This document shows, piece after piece, positions 26,038-34,775 of a stretch of 54,181 bases of DNA. Position 1 is the first letter of the stretch. Every line of letters starts with the position of its first letter. The position numbers were made by a program, and so were the translations under genes. The notes under the pieces are model-generated. The model made no database searches. It was not told the DNA's origin and saw nothing but the letters and a program-made list of their open reading frames with translations. This DNA is from CAZVLE01 sp964627855 (GTDB lineage Bacteria; Bacillota; Dethiobacteria; DTU022), in contig CAZVLE010000087.1 of NCBI GenBank assembly GCA_964627855.1, forward strand, positions 1 through 54,181, given 5' to 3'.

Positions 26038-26974
26038 TATCTGCCTCCTTGCTGCCTATATTATCATTTTCGTCCCTGCTGTGTACTTCCGGTTCAGAAA
26101 AACCTTCTTCCGACATTCCGGAAATATGCTGATTGGATGCAAGGGTATTGTCATCCGCTTCGGCTTGGTCCTTTGGTTTTACCCTTTCATCTTCTACCAT
26201 AGCCGGTGAAGTACTATCACCGTTATTGAATGCATTATCTTCAATTTCTTCTTCATTTTCCTCGGGGTCAGGATAGAGAAAACCGAGCAACATTACCATG
26301 ATAATCGGGGCCAGGGCAACCATTGCGATCAGGCCAAAGCCGTCAATAATTGCATCACGGCCCGCTATCTGGTCCGCTGCGCCGACAGCCAGGGCCATGA
26401 TAAAGGTAACGGTCATTGGGCCGGTTGCCACTCCACCTGAATCGAAAGCGATCGCTGTGAATGAAGGTTTTGAGAAAAACATTAATATAATGGCAAAGAG
26501 ATAACCGGGTATGATGATGTAATAAAAAGGAATGCCATAAACTACCCTGGTCATGCCCAGTGCTATAAAAAGTCCAACCGAAAAGCAGAGGGTAAATAAG
26601 ATAATCGTGCTCTTGATGTAGCCACTGGAACTTTTTTCTACCTGGTCACTTAAAATACGCACTGCCGGTTCAGCAAGGGTTGCAACAAAGCCGAGGATAA
26701 AGCCAATGGGGATCAGGATCCAACGATAGGGTAAATCACCCAGTATGGCTCCCATCTCCATCCCGACCGGCATAAAGCCGACTTTGACACCCTGCAGGAA
26801 AAGGGTCAGGCCGGCAAAGGCAAAAACAATGCCCTTAAGAAGCGTCAGCAACATGCTTCGTGGCAATTTAAAAACCACTAAAAAGAGCAAAAACAATACA
26901 AGCACCGGGCTAATAGCGGTGAGCACTTCCATTAAGACATTGTCGAAACCCTGCAGGATAATGTGGAAGCTCAA
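26027..26974 (-). CDS. DUF1538 membrane protein with acidic cytoplasmic tail
   Basis: Polytopic membrane protein of about 315 aa. Residues 1-233 form some seven hydrophobic helices, with the family motif FDSGGVATGPMTVTF around 178-192 and GLIAMVALAPIIMVMLLG. A hydrophilic tail, residues 234-315, is strikingly rich in Asp and Glu and predicted to be disordered. Start is TTG with GGTGA upstream and a TTGA overlap with the preceding gene's stop, so the two DUF1538 proteins are translationally coupled and may form one heteromeric channel or carrier. Function of DUF1538 is not established. Confidence 0.88.
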   Translation of the reverse strand: MSFHIILQGFDNVLMEVLTAISPVLVLFLLFLVVFKLPRSMLLTLLKGIVFAFAGLTLFLQGVKVGFMPVGMEMGAILGDLPYRWILIPIGFILGFVATLAEPAVRILSDQVEKSSSGYIKSTIILFTLCFSVGLFIALGMTRVVYGIPFYYIIIPGYLFAIILMFFSKPSFTAIAFDSGGVATGPMTVTFIMALAVGAADQIAGRDAIIDGFGLIAMVALAPIIMVMLLGFLYPDPEENEEEIEDNAFNNGDSTSPAMVEDERVKPKDQAEADDNTLASNQHISGMSEEGFSEPEVHSRDENDNIGSKEADNDD

Positions 26975-27666
26975 CCGAAAATCACCCCCAGAATCATCAC
27001 GCTGATTACCGGTCCGATTGAGGCCAGGCCGATCAGGCCGAATGCTTCAGCAACACTGGATTTTCCGCCCATTACAGCCGTTGCCCCAACACCCAGGGCA
27101 AGTATGAATGGTACTGCCATCGGTCCTGTTGTTACACCGCCGGCATCAAAAGATATGGCCACAAAGTCGGGTGGGGTAAAAAAGGAAAGAACGACTATAA
27201 GAACATAACCTGTTGCCAGCAGATAAGCGATTGGTATGCCCAGGAGAATGCGCAGTATGGCCAGGGCAACGAAAAATCCCACTCCCAGGGCGACGGCTAT
27301 GATCAGAATGTTTGAGTCAATCGCTCCCCGGGAAGCAATATCAACCTGATGCGCAAGGACTCTTACATCGGGCTCGGCGATGGTGATTACAAAGCCAAAA
27401 ATAAAAGCGGATATCAGCAGGAACAATAACGAACCCCGGGATACCAGTTCCGAGCCGATCATTTCTCCGATCGGGAGAAGACTAATGCGAACTCCTACTA
27501 AAAAAAGAAAGAGACCGGCAGTTACTAAAGCTGCACCGGCCATAAATTGCCAGAACAAATTACCTGGAGAGCGCAATAGCAGGAGCTGGATTACTGCGAC
27601 TACCAGGACAATTGGCGTGATTGACTGCAAAACTTCGAGTAAGATTTCCCTGATGTCTTCGGTCAT
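26971..27666 (-). CDS. DUF1538 membrane protein (first of pair)
   Basis: Polytopic protein of about 231 aa with seven or so helices and the paralogous motif FDAGGVTTGPMAVPF, then GLIGLASIGPVISVMILG at the C-terminus. It is homologous to the downstream DUF1538 protein over the membrane part but lacks its acidic tail. A longer frame starts at 27708; I use the ATG at 27666 because GGAG lies eight bases upstream. It heads the DUF1538-DUF1538-PII operon and is divergent from the helicase gene. A TTGACA on the minus strand lies at 27713-27718 but its -10 partner is weak. Confidence 0.88.
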   Translation of the reverse strand: MTEDIREILLEVLQSITPIVLVVAVIQLLLLRSPGNLFWQFMAGAALVTAGLFLFLVGVRISLLPIGEMIGSELVSRGSLLFLLISAFIFGFVITIAEPDVRVLAHQVDIASRGAIDSNILIIAVALGVGFFVALAILRILLGIPIAYLLATGYVLIVVLSFFTPPDFVAISFDAGGVTTGPMAVPFILALGVGATAVMGGKSSVAEAFGLIGLASIGPVISVMILGVIFG

Positions 27667-27797
27667 GGTGGTTTTCTCCAAACAGAACTTGTTTAAATAA
27701 TAAAGCAAGCACTGTCAACTGTCCAGTTTGGGCTGGCTGAGAGTAGAGAAATATGTTATGATCGGCCATGTTGAAAATAACAGATGGAGCTTAATCC

Positions 27798-29777
27798 TTG
27801 GATAACAATAGCCAACCCGGTTACTTTAAGTACGAGCCTGATCCCAATTGGCTCAATCTGCTCAAAGCTGAATTGAATCCTGCTCAGTATGAATTTGCCA
27901 CTGCTGAAAATAAGGCTTTGCTTGGACTGGCTGGGCCGGGTTCCGGTAAAACCAGGGCTCTCGTCTATCGTGCGGCACATTTGATTAAAAGTGGGTTGCC
28001 CCCGGAAAAACTGATCCTGCTTACTTTCACCAACAAAGCCGCTGGTGAAATGAAAGAACGGCTTGAAAGTTTGCTTGGTTTTCTTCCTCATAAACTATGG
28101 GCCGGTACTTTTCATAGTATAGGAGCGAGAATTCTAAGACAGCATGCCCACCTATTCGGTAGAAATTCAGGTTTCTCGATTTTTGATGAAGATGACAGCA
28201 GGATCACTCTCAAACAAATTCTTTCGGACCTGGAAATCTCGGATGATGACCGCAAACTGATCTTGCAGAGGGGTTTTCTTGGCCGTATTATCAGCCATGC
28301 TAGAAACTCAGGCCTGTCGATCAGGGAGGTAATGGAAGAAGATTATTCGTATCGTCTCGAATATCTTGAAGTGATTAAGCAGGCAGCAGAAATATATGAA
28401 AATAGAAAACGTGATAGTAATGCCTTCGACTTTGATGACTTACTGCTGGTCTGGCTTGAACTTTTTGAACAGCACCCGGCAGTAAGGGAACAGTATAATA
28501 GTCGTTTCAAGCATTTGCTTGTTGACGAATTTCAGGACACCAATATCATTCAGGCAAGAATCATCGAACAGTTTAATAACTCAGCCAGCATCTGTGTCGT
28601 TGGCGATGATGCCCAGTCAATCTATGCCTTTCGTTACGCCCATATTGGCAATATCCTCTCTTTTCCTGAAAAGCATGAGCAATGCCGGATCGTACGTATG
28701 GAACAAAATTACCGTAGTAGTCCGGAAATTGTTGAACTGGCAAATTGTTCAATCAGTCATAATCGTGATCAGCTGCAAAAAAAATTATTTTCATTAAACG
28801 AGGCAGGAGAAAAACCTGTTATTGCAAAAGTTTACGACGCTAACCAGGAAGCATCTTTTATTTTACAAAGCATCTGGGAGCTGCAGAACAACGGTATTGC
28901 TTTAAACCAGATTGCTGTTCTTTACCGAAGTTCTTACCTGACGCCGGAAGTGGAGTTTGCCCTGAACCGGAAAGGGATAAATTACCGCACCTATGGTGGC
29001 GTTAAATTTTTCCAAAAAGCTCATATTAAAGATCTGTTGGCCTATATGAAGGTCATTTATAACCCCTATGATGAAAATGCATGGCGCAGGATCACAACTT
29101 TACAGCAGGGGCTGGGGAATGCCACTTTTGACAAGCTTTGGTCTGATCTTAAAAGATATGATAATCCCCTGCAGAGGGCATTAGCCGGCATAGAAAGTCC
29201 CTCTAGAGGTAAAGCGGGTTGGCAGGCATTGACCGTTACTCTCGAAGGCTTAGTTAAAATAGGCTTTGAGGATGTACCTCGCCTGATAGCATCGTCGATG
29301 GATGCAAATTATGACTACATCCTGAAACAGAATTACCCCGATCAATATGAAGAACGCCTGCGTGGGATTGAACGCCTGATGATTTACTCTGAACGTTTTA
29401 ATAGCCTTGCTACGTTCCTGGAGTCGCTGACTCTGGAAGAATCAGTTTTTGCCGATACCAGCACTGAAGGTTATAACCAGTCAGAACAACTTACGCTTTC
29501 AACCATACACAGTGCAAAGGGTAAAGAATGGGATGCAGTCTTTGTTATCGCTATGAACCAGGGGCACTTCCCTTCCCAGCACCAGGATAACAGAAACCTT
29601 GCTGAAGAACGACGTCTTTTTTACGTTGCCGTTACTCGTGCCCGGCGTTTTTTGTGCCTGAGCACTTACCGTGAAAACTACCGAAATTATGGAGCTATTT
29701 CTGAAGGCCCATCAGCTTTCCTTCGTGAGCTTCCCTCTGAATGCTACCGCCTCGTAGATCTTGATAACGGTTATTGA
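27798..29777 (+). CDS. UvrD/PcrA-type superfamily 1 DNA helicase
   Basis: 3'-5' ATP-dependent helicase of 659 aa. Motifs in order: Walker A GPGSGKT (46-52), TFTNKAAGEMKER, DEFQDTN, VGDDAQSIYAFRYA, QNYRSS, TIHSAKGKEWDAVFV and VAVTRARRFL. It is shorter than PcrA (about 720-740 aa) and lacks the basic C-terminal extension that contacts RNA polymerase in PcrA, so it is probably a paralogue with a narrower repair role. Start is TTG with GGAG ten bases upstream. Alone on the plus strand between two minus-strand units. Confidence 0.92.
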   Translation: MDNNSQPGYFKYEPDPNWLNLLKAELNPAQYEFATAENKALLGLAGPGSGKTRALVYRAAHLIKSGLPPEKLILLTFTNKAAGEMKERLESLLGFLPHKLWAGTFHSIGARILRQHAHLFGRNSGFSIFDEDDSRITLKQILSDLEISDDDRKLILQRGFLGRIISHARNSGLSIREVMEEDYSYRLEYLEVIKQAAEIYENRKRDSNAFDFDDLLLVWLELFEQHPAVREQYNSRFKHLLVDEFQDTNIIQARIIEQFNNSASICVVGDDAQSIYAFRYAHIGNILSFPEKHEQCRIVRMEQNYRSSPEIVELANCSISHNRDQLQKKLFSLNEAGEKPVIAKVYDANQEASFILQSIWELQNNGIALNQIAVLYRSSYLTPEVEFALNRKGINYRTYGGVKFFQKAHIKDLLAYMKVIYNPYDENAWRRITTLQQGLGNATFDKLWSDLKRYDNPLQRALAGIESPSRGKAGWQALTVTLEGLVKIGFEDVPRLIASSMDANYDYILKQNYPDQYEERLRGIERLMIYSERFNSLATFLESLTLEESVFADTSTEGYNQSEQLTLSTIHSAKGKEWDAVFVIAMNQGHFPSQHQDNRNLAEERRLFYVAVTRARRFLCLSTYRENYRNYGAISEGPSAFLRELPSECYRLVDLDNGY

Positions 29778-29933
29778 TTCAATAGCAGCAATTCAGTTCA
29801 TTTGCGCAATAGAACACTTTCCATAAATTACTATCAATACATACCGCATTCCTGTGCTTACAGCGGTTTGGTATTCAAGATTGAAAATGGCCTCGTCGCT
29901 GAAATTAAACGTGAAGGAACGTTTTAGAGCTTC

Positions 29934-31742
29934 TTACTCCTGACGGTAAAGCTCCTCAATCTCCTCAGCGTAATGATCTACCACTACACGGCGCTTTAAT
30001 TTAAGAGTCTGGGTCAGCATTTTATTATCTACAGTAAAGTCTTCCTTGATCAGAAGGTATTTTTCGGGAATCTCATAGCCGCCAAATGTTTTTTTCAGAT
30101 GAGCCCTGATTTCCGAGGTTAGCATTTCTTTAAAAGCGGGGTTGGCAAGCAGGTCATCCGGTTCAGGGGAAACACCTTCTCGCTCAGCCCAGCGTTTTGT
30201 TACTTCGAAATCGGGCAGAAGCAGACATATGTTATAGGGCCTGCCATCGCCATAAACAAGGGCATTGGCAACATTAGGCAGAAGTTTTATTTCTTCTTCA
30301 ATCGCTGCCGGGAAAACGTATTTTCCATTCGACAACTTATACTGTTCCTTGATACGACCCGTAATCCACAGGAAACCGTCTTCATCCAGACGCCCCCTGT
30401 CTCCGGTGCGAAATCCTCCGTCGGCTGTCATTACAGCTGCCGTTTCTTCGGGTTTGTTGTGATAGCCTTTCATCACGTTTGGTCCGTAAACGATAATTTC
30501 TCCGTCATCAGCCCCTGCTTCACTAACTGACTTGTCAATCACCACTTTTTGGCCGTCAAGCACCTTGCCGACACTACCTATACGCCAGGCCAGGGGGCTG
30601 TTCATTGTTACACCGGGAGCTGTTTCAGAAAGACCGTAGCAGTCAAAAATTGATATGCCGATATCAAAAAAGAATTCGGCAATTTCTTTGTTCATGGCAG
30701 CACTGCCCGTCATTGCTCCTGTAATGCGCCCACCCACGACAGCACGTATTTTTGAAAAAACTAATTTGTCGAGGATGGCATGCTTGATGTTCAGGAATAC
30801 TTTCTTTTCCCCGATATTCTCGAGTTCTCGTTTCTTCTTGGCCGTTGCACAGGCGGCATCGAAAAGTTTCTTTTTCACCCCTCCCTCATCGTGCATTCTC
30901 ATTTGGATTGTATCGTAGACTTTGTTAAAAACGCGAGGTACTGAAACCAGGTAATGTGGTCTGATCAGGCGCATATCTTCAGCCAGGGTGCTGACATCGC
31001 GCATGAAACCAAGGGTGCCGCCAAATCCGATCCAAGATGTAAGTTCGGCAGTTATGGCATAGGAGTGAGCCCAGGGTAGCATGGAGATGCCGACTTGACC
31101 TTCACGCAAATCGGGGAAAAGCCTGAAACCTGTTAAAGCATTGTAAGTAATATTTCCATGACTGAGGAGTACACCTTTGGGTTCGGCCGTTGTGCCTGAG
31201 GTGTAAATGAGCACGGCTATATCATCGGGCCCGGGGATGATCGGCTCAGTGGGATTTGCCTTACCCATTTTTTCCAGGGCAGAAAAACTATTTTCACCTT
31301 CACCTTCATCTTCGATAATGTAAATGTACTGAAGGGTGGGGATATCACCGGCAAATTCTTGAACTTTTGCATATATTTCCGGGGTGGAGACCATTAAAAA
31401 CTTCAGGCCGCTATCTTCGATAATATACTTCCAGGTTTTGGTTAGCTCTTTTTCATACATGGGTACAAAACGCGCATTCCTGCCGTAGGTGGCAAAGGCC
31501 AGGACAGCCCAATCGGGACGGTTGGCGGAAATGATACCCACTGCATCACCGCTGTCTATGCCGAGTTCAGCCAGACCTCCCCGGGCCGCATCGATCCTTT
31601 TACCTACCTCGCCATATTGTAGTGGTGTGAGCCCACCTTTGCCATCGTGAATCAGAAAAAGGTCATTATTCTTAAACTTATTTTCGCTTTCTATCCACCA
31701 ATCAACCAGGTTGTCAGGTTTTTCGTATTTCCAGGTCATCAT
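29934..31742 (-). CDS. long-chain fatty acid-CoA ligase (AMP-forming)
   Basis: Adenylate-forming enzyme of 602 aa that activates fatty acids to acyl-CoA. Motifs: YTSGTTAEPKGV (180-191), the WAHSYA and YGLSETAPGVTMNSP blocks, RTGDRGRLDEDGF, and a C-terminal TLKLKRRVV typical of the FAA1/FadD15 group of long-chain ligases. Start ATG follows a GGGGGGCGAA site. It stands alone, divergent from cimA. Together with the acyl-CoA dehydrogenase at 49.6 kb it suggests fatty acid oxidation or acyl-lipid use. Confidence 0.93.
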   Translation of the reverse strand: MMTWKYEKPDNLVDWWIESENKFKNNDLFLIHDGKGGLTPLQYGEVGKRIDAARGGLAELGIDSGDAVGIISANRPDWAVLAFATYGRNARFVPMYEKELTKTWKYIIEDSGLKFLMVSTPEIYAKVQEFAGDIPTLQYIYIIEDEGEGENSFSALEKMGKANPTEPIIPGPDDIAVLIYTSGTTAEPKGVLLSHGNITYNALTGFRLFPDLREGQVGISMLPWAHSYAITAELTSWIGFGGTLGFMRDVSTLAEDMRLIRPHYLVSVPRVFNKVYDTIQMRMHDEGGVKKKLFDAACATAKKKRELENIGEKKVFLNIKHAILDKLVFSKIRAVVGGRITGAMTGSAAMNKEIAEFFFDIGISIFDCYGLSETAPGVTMNSPLAWRIGSVGKVLDGQKVVIDKSVSEAGADDGEIIVYGPNVMKGYHNKPEETAAVMTADGGFRTGDRGRLDEDGFLWITGRIKEQYKLSNGKYVFPAAIEEEIKLLPNVANALVYGDGRPYNICLLLPDFEVTKRWAEREGVSPEPDDLLANPAFKEMLTSEIRAHLKKTFGGYEIPEKYLLIKEDFTVDNKMLTQTLKLKRRVVVDHYAEEIEELYRQE

Positions 31743-31914
31743 TTCGCCCCCCGCAAGATATTGGTAAACTCTTGACTCAAATAAAATACTGTTATATTCG
31801 CAACAGCCAGTCCTTTTTCCTTTAAGTTTGATTAGTTTTGAATGAAAATGATATGATTGCAGGAGGCTAGTTTATGCTTGTGTTTCAGGCGTAATCAGTT
31901 GCTTAAGAACGCTA

Positions 31915-31944
31915 TTGAAATATTTGGATCTCATCTGGTAGAAT
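31915..31944 (+). promoter_or_regulatory. probable promoter for cimA
   Basis: TTGAAA (31915-31920), an 18-base spacer and TAGAAT (31939-31944), 80 bases before cimA. A second possible promoter, TTGATT (31828-31833) with TATGAT (31852-31857), lies upstream. No T-box or other riboswitch consensus is visible in the leader. Confidence 0.45.
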
Positions 31945-32024
31945 CAATGCAAATTCTTTAATTATGTTATACTATACCTTAATTTATTGTTAACTGTTAG
32001 AGTAAGTGGGAGGAAAAGGAAGCT

Positions 32025-33650
32025 ATGTTTAAAGTAGATATTTATGACACAACATTAAGAGACGGGTCTCAACGGGAAGGGGTTTCTCTATCTGTTGCCG
32101 ATAAACTAAAAATAGCTGAGAAACTTGATGAGTTTGGGGTCGGTTATATTGAGGGCGGCTGGCCTGGCTCCAACCCGAAAGACATTGAGTTTTTTAGAAG
32201 GGCTGCCAAGCTTAAGCTAAGGCATGCTCGACTTTGCGCCTTCAGCAGTACACGACGTCCCGGCATAAGCCCTGCTGAAGACCAAAATCTAAAAGCTCTT
32301 CTCGAAGCAGGCACCGAAATCGTAACGATATTTGGGAAAAGCTGGGATTTCCATGTTCATGACGCGCTTAAGACCAGTTTGAATGAAAATCTGGCTATGA
32401 TTAAAGACAGTGTTTCCCATCTGAAAAGACTCGGGCGGGAAGTATTTTTTGACGCCGAGCATTTTTTTGATGGATACAAGGCAAACCCCGACTATGCTCT
32501 TGCTACTGTTAAGGCTGCTGCAGAAGGCGGGGCACAGGTTATTATACTCTGTGACACCAACGGGGGTTTAATGCCCTGGGAGTTGCATAGTATCCTTGCG
32601 GCCGTTAAAGAAAGGGTCAAAGTTCCCCTGGGTATTCATGTCCATGACGATGCCGGCATGGCGACTGCGAATTCTTTACTGGCTGTTAGAGAAGGTATTG
32701 TTCAGATCCATGGGACAATTAACGGTTATGGAGAGCGCTGCGGTAATGCCAATCTCTGTACAATTATCCCTAACTTGCAATTGAAAATGGGTTTAGAAAT
32801 TGTTAGCCCTGAGCAACTACGTGGTTTGACTAAGTTATCCCGCTTTATTGCCGAACTGGCCAATATTGCCCCAGCTGAACAGCAGCCCTATGTTGGTTAC
32901 AATGCTTTCGCTCACAAGGGCGGTATCCATGTCGATGCCGTCAGTAAAAAGCCTGCTACCTATGAGCATGCTAATCCTGATCAAGTCGGTAATCAACGCC
33001 GCATCCTGGTTTCCGAGCTATCAGGACGAAGCAATATTTCCTTGAAGACAACCCAAAACAACTTCAAGCTGGCTAAAGATCGCCCGGAAACAGCTTCTGT
33101 ATTACGCAGAATCAAGGAACTGGAACATTATGGTTACCAGTTCGAAGGCGCAGAAGGTTCTTTTGAATTACTAATCCTGAAAATGATGAAAGCTTATCAG
33201 CCCCTTTTTAAGCTTGAAGGTTTTAGACTAATTATTGAAAAAAGAGAAAATGGTCAGCTATACTCTGAAGCTACGATTAAAGTGCGGGTCGGAGATGTTC
33301 AGGTCCATACTGCCGCAGAAGGAAACGGTCCCGTGAATGCTCTTGATAATGCTTTGCGAAAAGCTCTTGAAGGAATTTATCCTGCCCTGAAAAAAATCAA
33401 ACTGACTGATTTTAAAGTGCGGGTAATTGATGGGGTTGATGGAACAGGTGCTCAGGTAAGAGTTTTAATAGAATCACGTGACGATGATACAAGCTGGGGA
33501 ACAGTCGGAGTGTCTCCCAATGTTATTGAAGCCAGCTGGATTGCTCTCGTCGACAGTCTCGAATATGGTCTTCTCTGTCGCAAACTGCCCGAACTCGAAG
33601 AGGCTAAAAATGTCCTGGAGCAGTTAAAGGGTGAAACTACAGGTTATTAA
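32025..33650 (+). CDS. cimA: (R)-citramalate synthase
   Basis: Condenses pyruvate with acetyl-CoA to citramalate, the first step of the threonine-independent isoleucine pathway. The TIM-barrel start YDTTLRDGSQREGV is shared with 2-isopropylmalate synthase, but the EGGWPGSNPKD block, AEHFFDGYK and the 541-residue length with the LeuA-type regulatory domain (about 400-530) fit the CimA (TIGR00977) group. Metal-binding HVHDDAGMA is present. ATG start with GGAGGAAAAGGA upstream. The C-terminal domain probably binds isoleucine as feedback inhibitor. No other isoleucine gene is adjacent. Confidence 0.92.
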   Translation: MFKVDIYDTTLRDGSQREGVSLSVADKLKIAEKLDEFGVGYIEGGWPGSNPKDIEFFRRAAKLKLRHARLCAFSSTRRPGISPAEDQNLKALLEAGTEIVTIFGKSWDFHVHDALKTSLNENLAMIKDSVSHLKRLGREVFFDAEHFFDGYKANPDYALATVKAAAEGGAQVIILCDTNGGLMPWELHSILAAVKERVKVPLGIHVHDDAGMATANSLLAVREGIVQIHGTINGYGERCGNANLCTIIPNLQLKMGLEIVSPEQLRGLTKLSRFIAELANIAPAEQQPYVGYNAFAHKGGIHVDAVSKKPATYEHANPDQVGNQRRILVSELSGRSNISLKTTQNNFKLAKDRPETASVLRRIKELEHYGYQFEGAEGSFELLILKMMKAYQPLFKLEGFRLIIEKRENGQLYSEATIKVRVGDVQVHTAAEGNGPVNALDNALRKALEGIYPALKKIKLTDFKVRVIDGVDGTGAQVRVLIESRDDDTSWGTVGVSPNVIEASWIALVDSLEYGLLCRKLPELEEAKNVLEQLKGETTGY

Positions 33651-33701
33651 GTGTTGAAGATCAGATCATGGAAAGTTTATGCCAGAGGGGTGTATTAACC
33701 G

Positions 33702-34775
33702 GTGGAGGAAAAGAAGATCACTGATATTCTCTTCGATCTTTCTGCAGCAGCGGGGGTGTCCGGTGCTGAAGATGAAGTTATCCGTATTGCAGGAAGTTTT
33801 TTTAAAGAATATACTGATCAAATTAGTAAAGATCGCTTTGGTAATCTCCTGGCTTTGAAGAAAGGAGAATCAACTTCTTCACCAGGCCATATGACCATAG
33901 CCCTCGTTGCCCATATTGATGAAATCGGAGTTATGGTCACTAAAATTGATACTGGCGGTTTTTTGCGATTTGCTCCGGTTGGCGGTATCGATGCCAGGAC
34001 CCTTCCCGGACAGCCTGTGGAAGTTTATGGCAAAAATAAATTAAAGGGAGTAATAGGAGCTGCTCCACCGCACCTTCTGACCGAAAAACAGTTAACGGAA
34101 ACATTGCCCATTGATAAGCTATTCATTGATCTTGGTCTCGCGGAAAAAGAGGTCAGAAAACTGGTATCTGTCGGAGATGTTGTCTCTTTCGAACAGAAAC
34201 CACTGGCATTGTCTGCCGGTAAGAAAGTTACCGGTAAAGCGCTGGATAACCGGGCAGGTGTAGCTGCTCTAATAATCTGTGCTGCCGAGATGGCGGCTAT
34301 GCGCCATGAGGCCGATATTTGTTTTGTTGCTTCGCTGCAGGAAGAAGTTGGACTGAGAGGAGCAATCACTTCAGCCTACGGGCTAAAACCTGATCTGGCA
34401 GTGGTAGTTGATGTTACACACGGTGAAGCTCCCGGTTTGGATAATCAGAAGACTTTTAAAGTAGGTGGCGGACCGGCAGTAGCTTTTGGCCCAAATTTGC
34501 ACCCTTACCTTAGCCGAAAATTGGAAGAAATAGCTAAAGATAATTATTTGCCATGTCAGAGAGAACCGATACCCGGGCATAGTGGTACGGACGCCTGGGC
34601 TTTACAGGTTTCCCAGGAAGGTATTCCAACAGGCTTGCTCTCAATTCCCCTGCGATATATGCACACAATTGTTGAGTTAATTAGCTTAGAAGATCTGAAT
34701 CTCTGTGGCAGGTTGCTAAGCCGGTTTATTCCCAGGGTTGACGGCAAACTAATGGAGGAGCTGAAGAAATGTTAA
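33702..34775 (+). CDS. M42 family metallo-aminopeptidase, copy 1
   Basis: Di-metal (usually Zn or Co) aminopeptidase of the glutamyl/tetrahedral (TET) group that trims peptides. Predicted ligands and catalytic residues: His71, Asp182, catalytic Glu214 with Glu215, Asp237 and the C-terminal His in YMHT (about 327). Length is 357 aa. The start is GTG with AGGGG eleven bases upstream. It overlaps copy 2 by seven bases and is clearly paralogous to the two genes that follow. Confidence 0.93.
   Translation: MEEKKITDILFDLSAAAGVSGAEDEVIRIAGSFFKEYTDQISKDRFGNLLALKKGESTSSPGHMTIALVAHIDEIGVMVTKIDTGGFLRFAPVGGIDARTLPGQPVEVYGKNKLKGVIGAAPPHLLTEKQLTETLPIDKLFIDLGLAEKEVRKLVSVGDVVSFEQKPLALSAGKKVTGKALDNRAGVAALIICAAEMAAMRHEADICFVASLQEEVGLRGAITSAYGLKPDLAVVVDVTHGEAPGLDNQKTFKVGGGPAVAFGPNLHPYLSRKLEEIAKDNYLPCQREPIPGHSGTDAWALQVSQEGIPTGLLSIPLRYMHTIVELISLEDLNLCGRLLSRFIPRVDGKLMEELKKC

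Noticed and set aside
31874..31894. Six-codon frame with a strong AGGAGG upstream of cimA, a possible leader peptide
   Set aside because: The likely -10 box at 31852-31857 would place the transcript start inside the AGGAGG, and the peptide (MLVFQA) has no run of isoleucine or leucine codons or attenuator hairpins.
31945..32024. T-box or other riboswitch before cimA
   Set aside because: Only about 80 bases separate the promoter from the start codon and no conserved T-box or riboswitch core sequence is visible.
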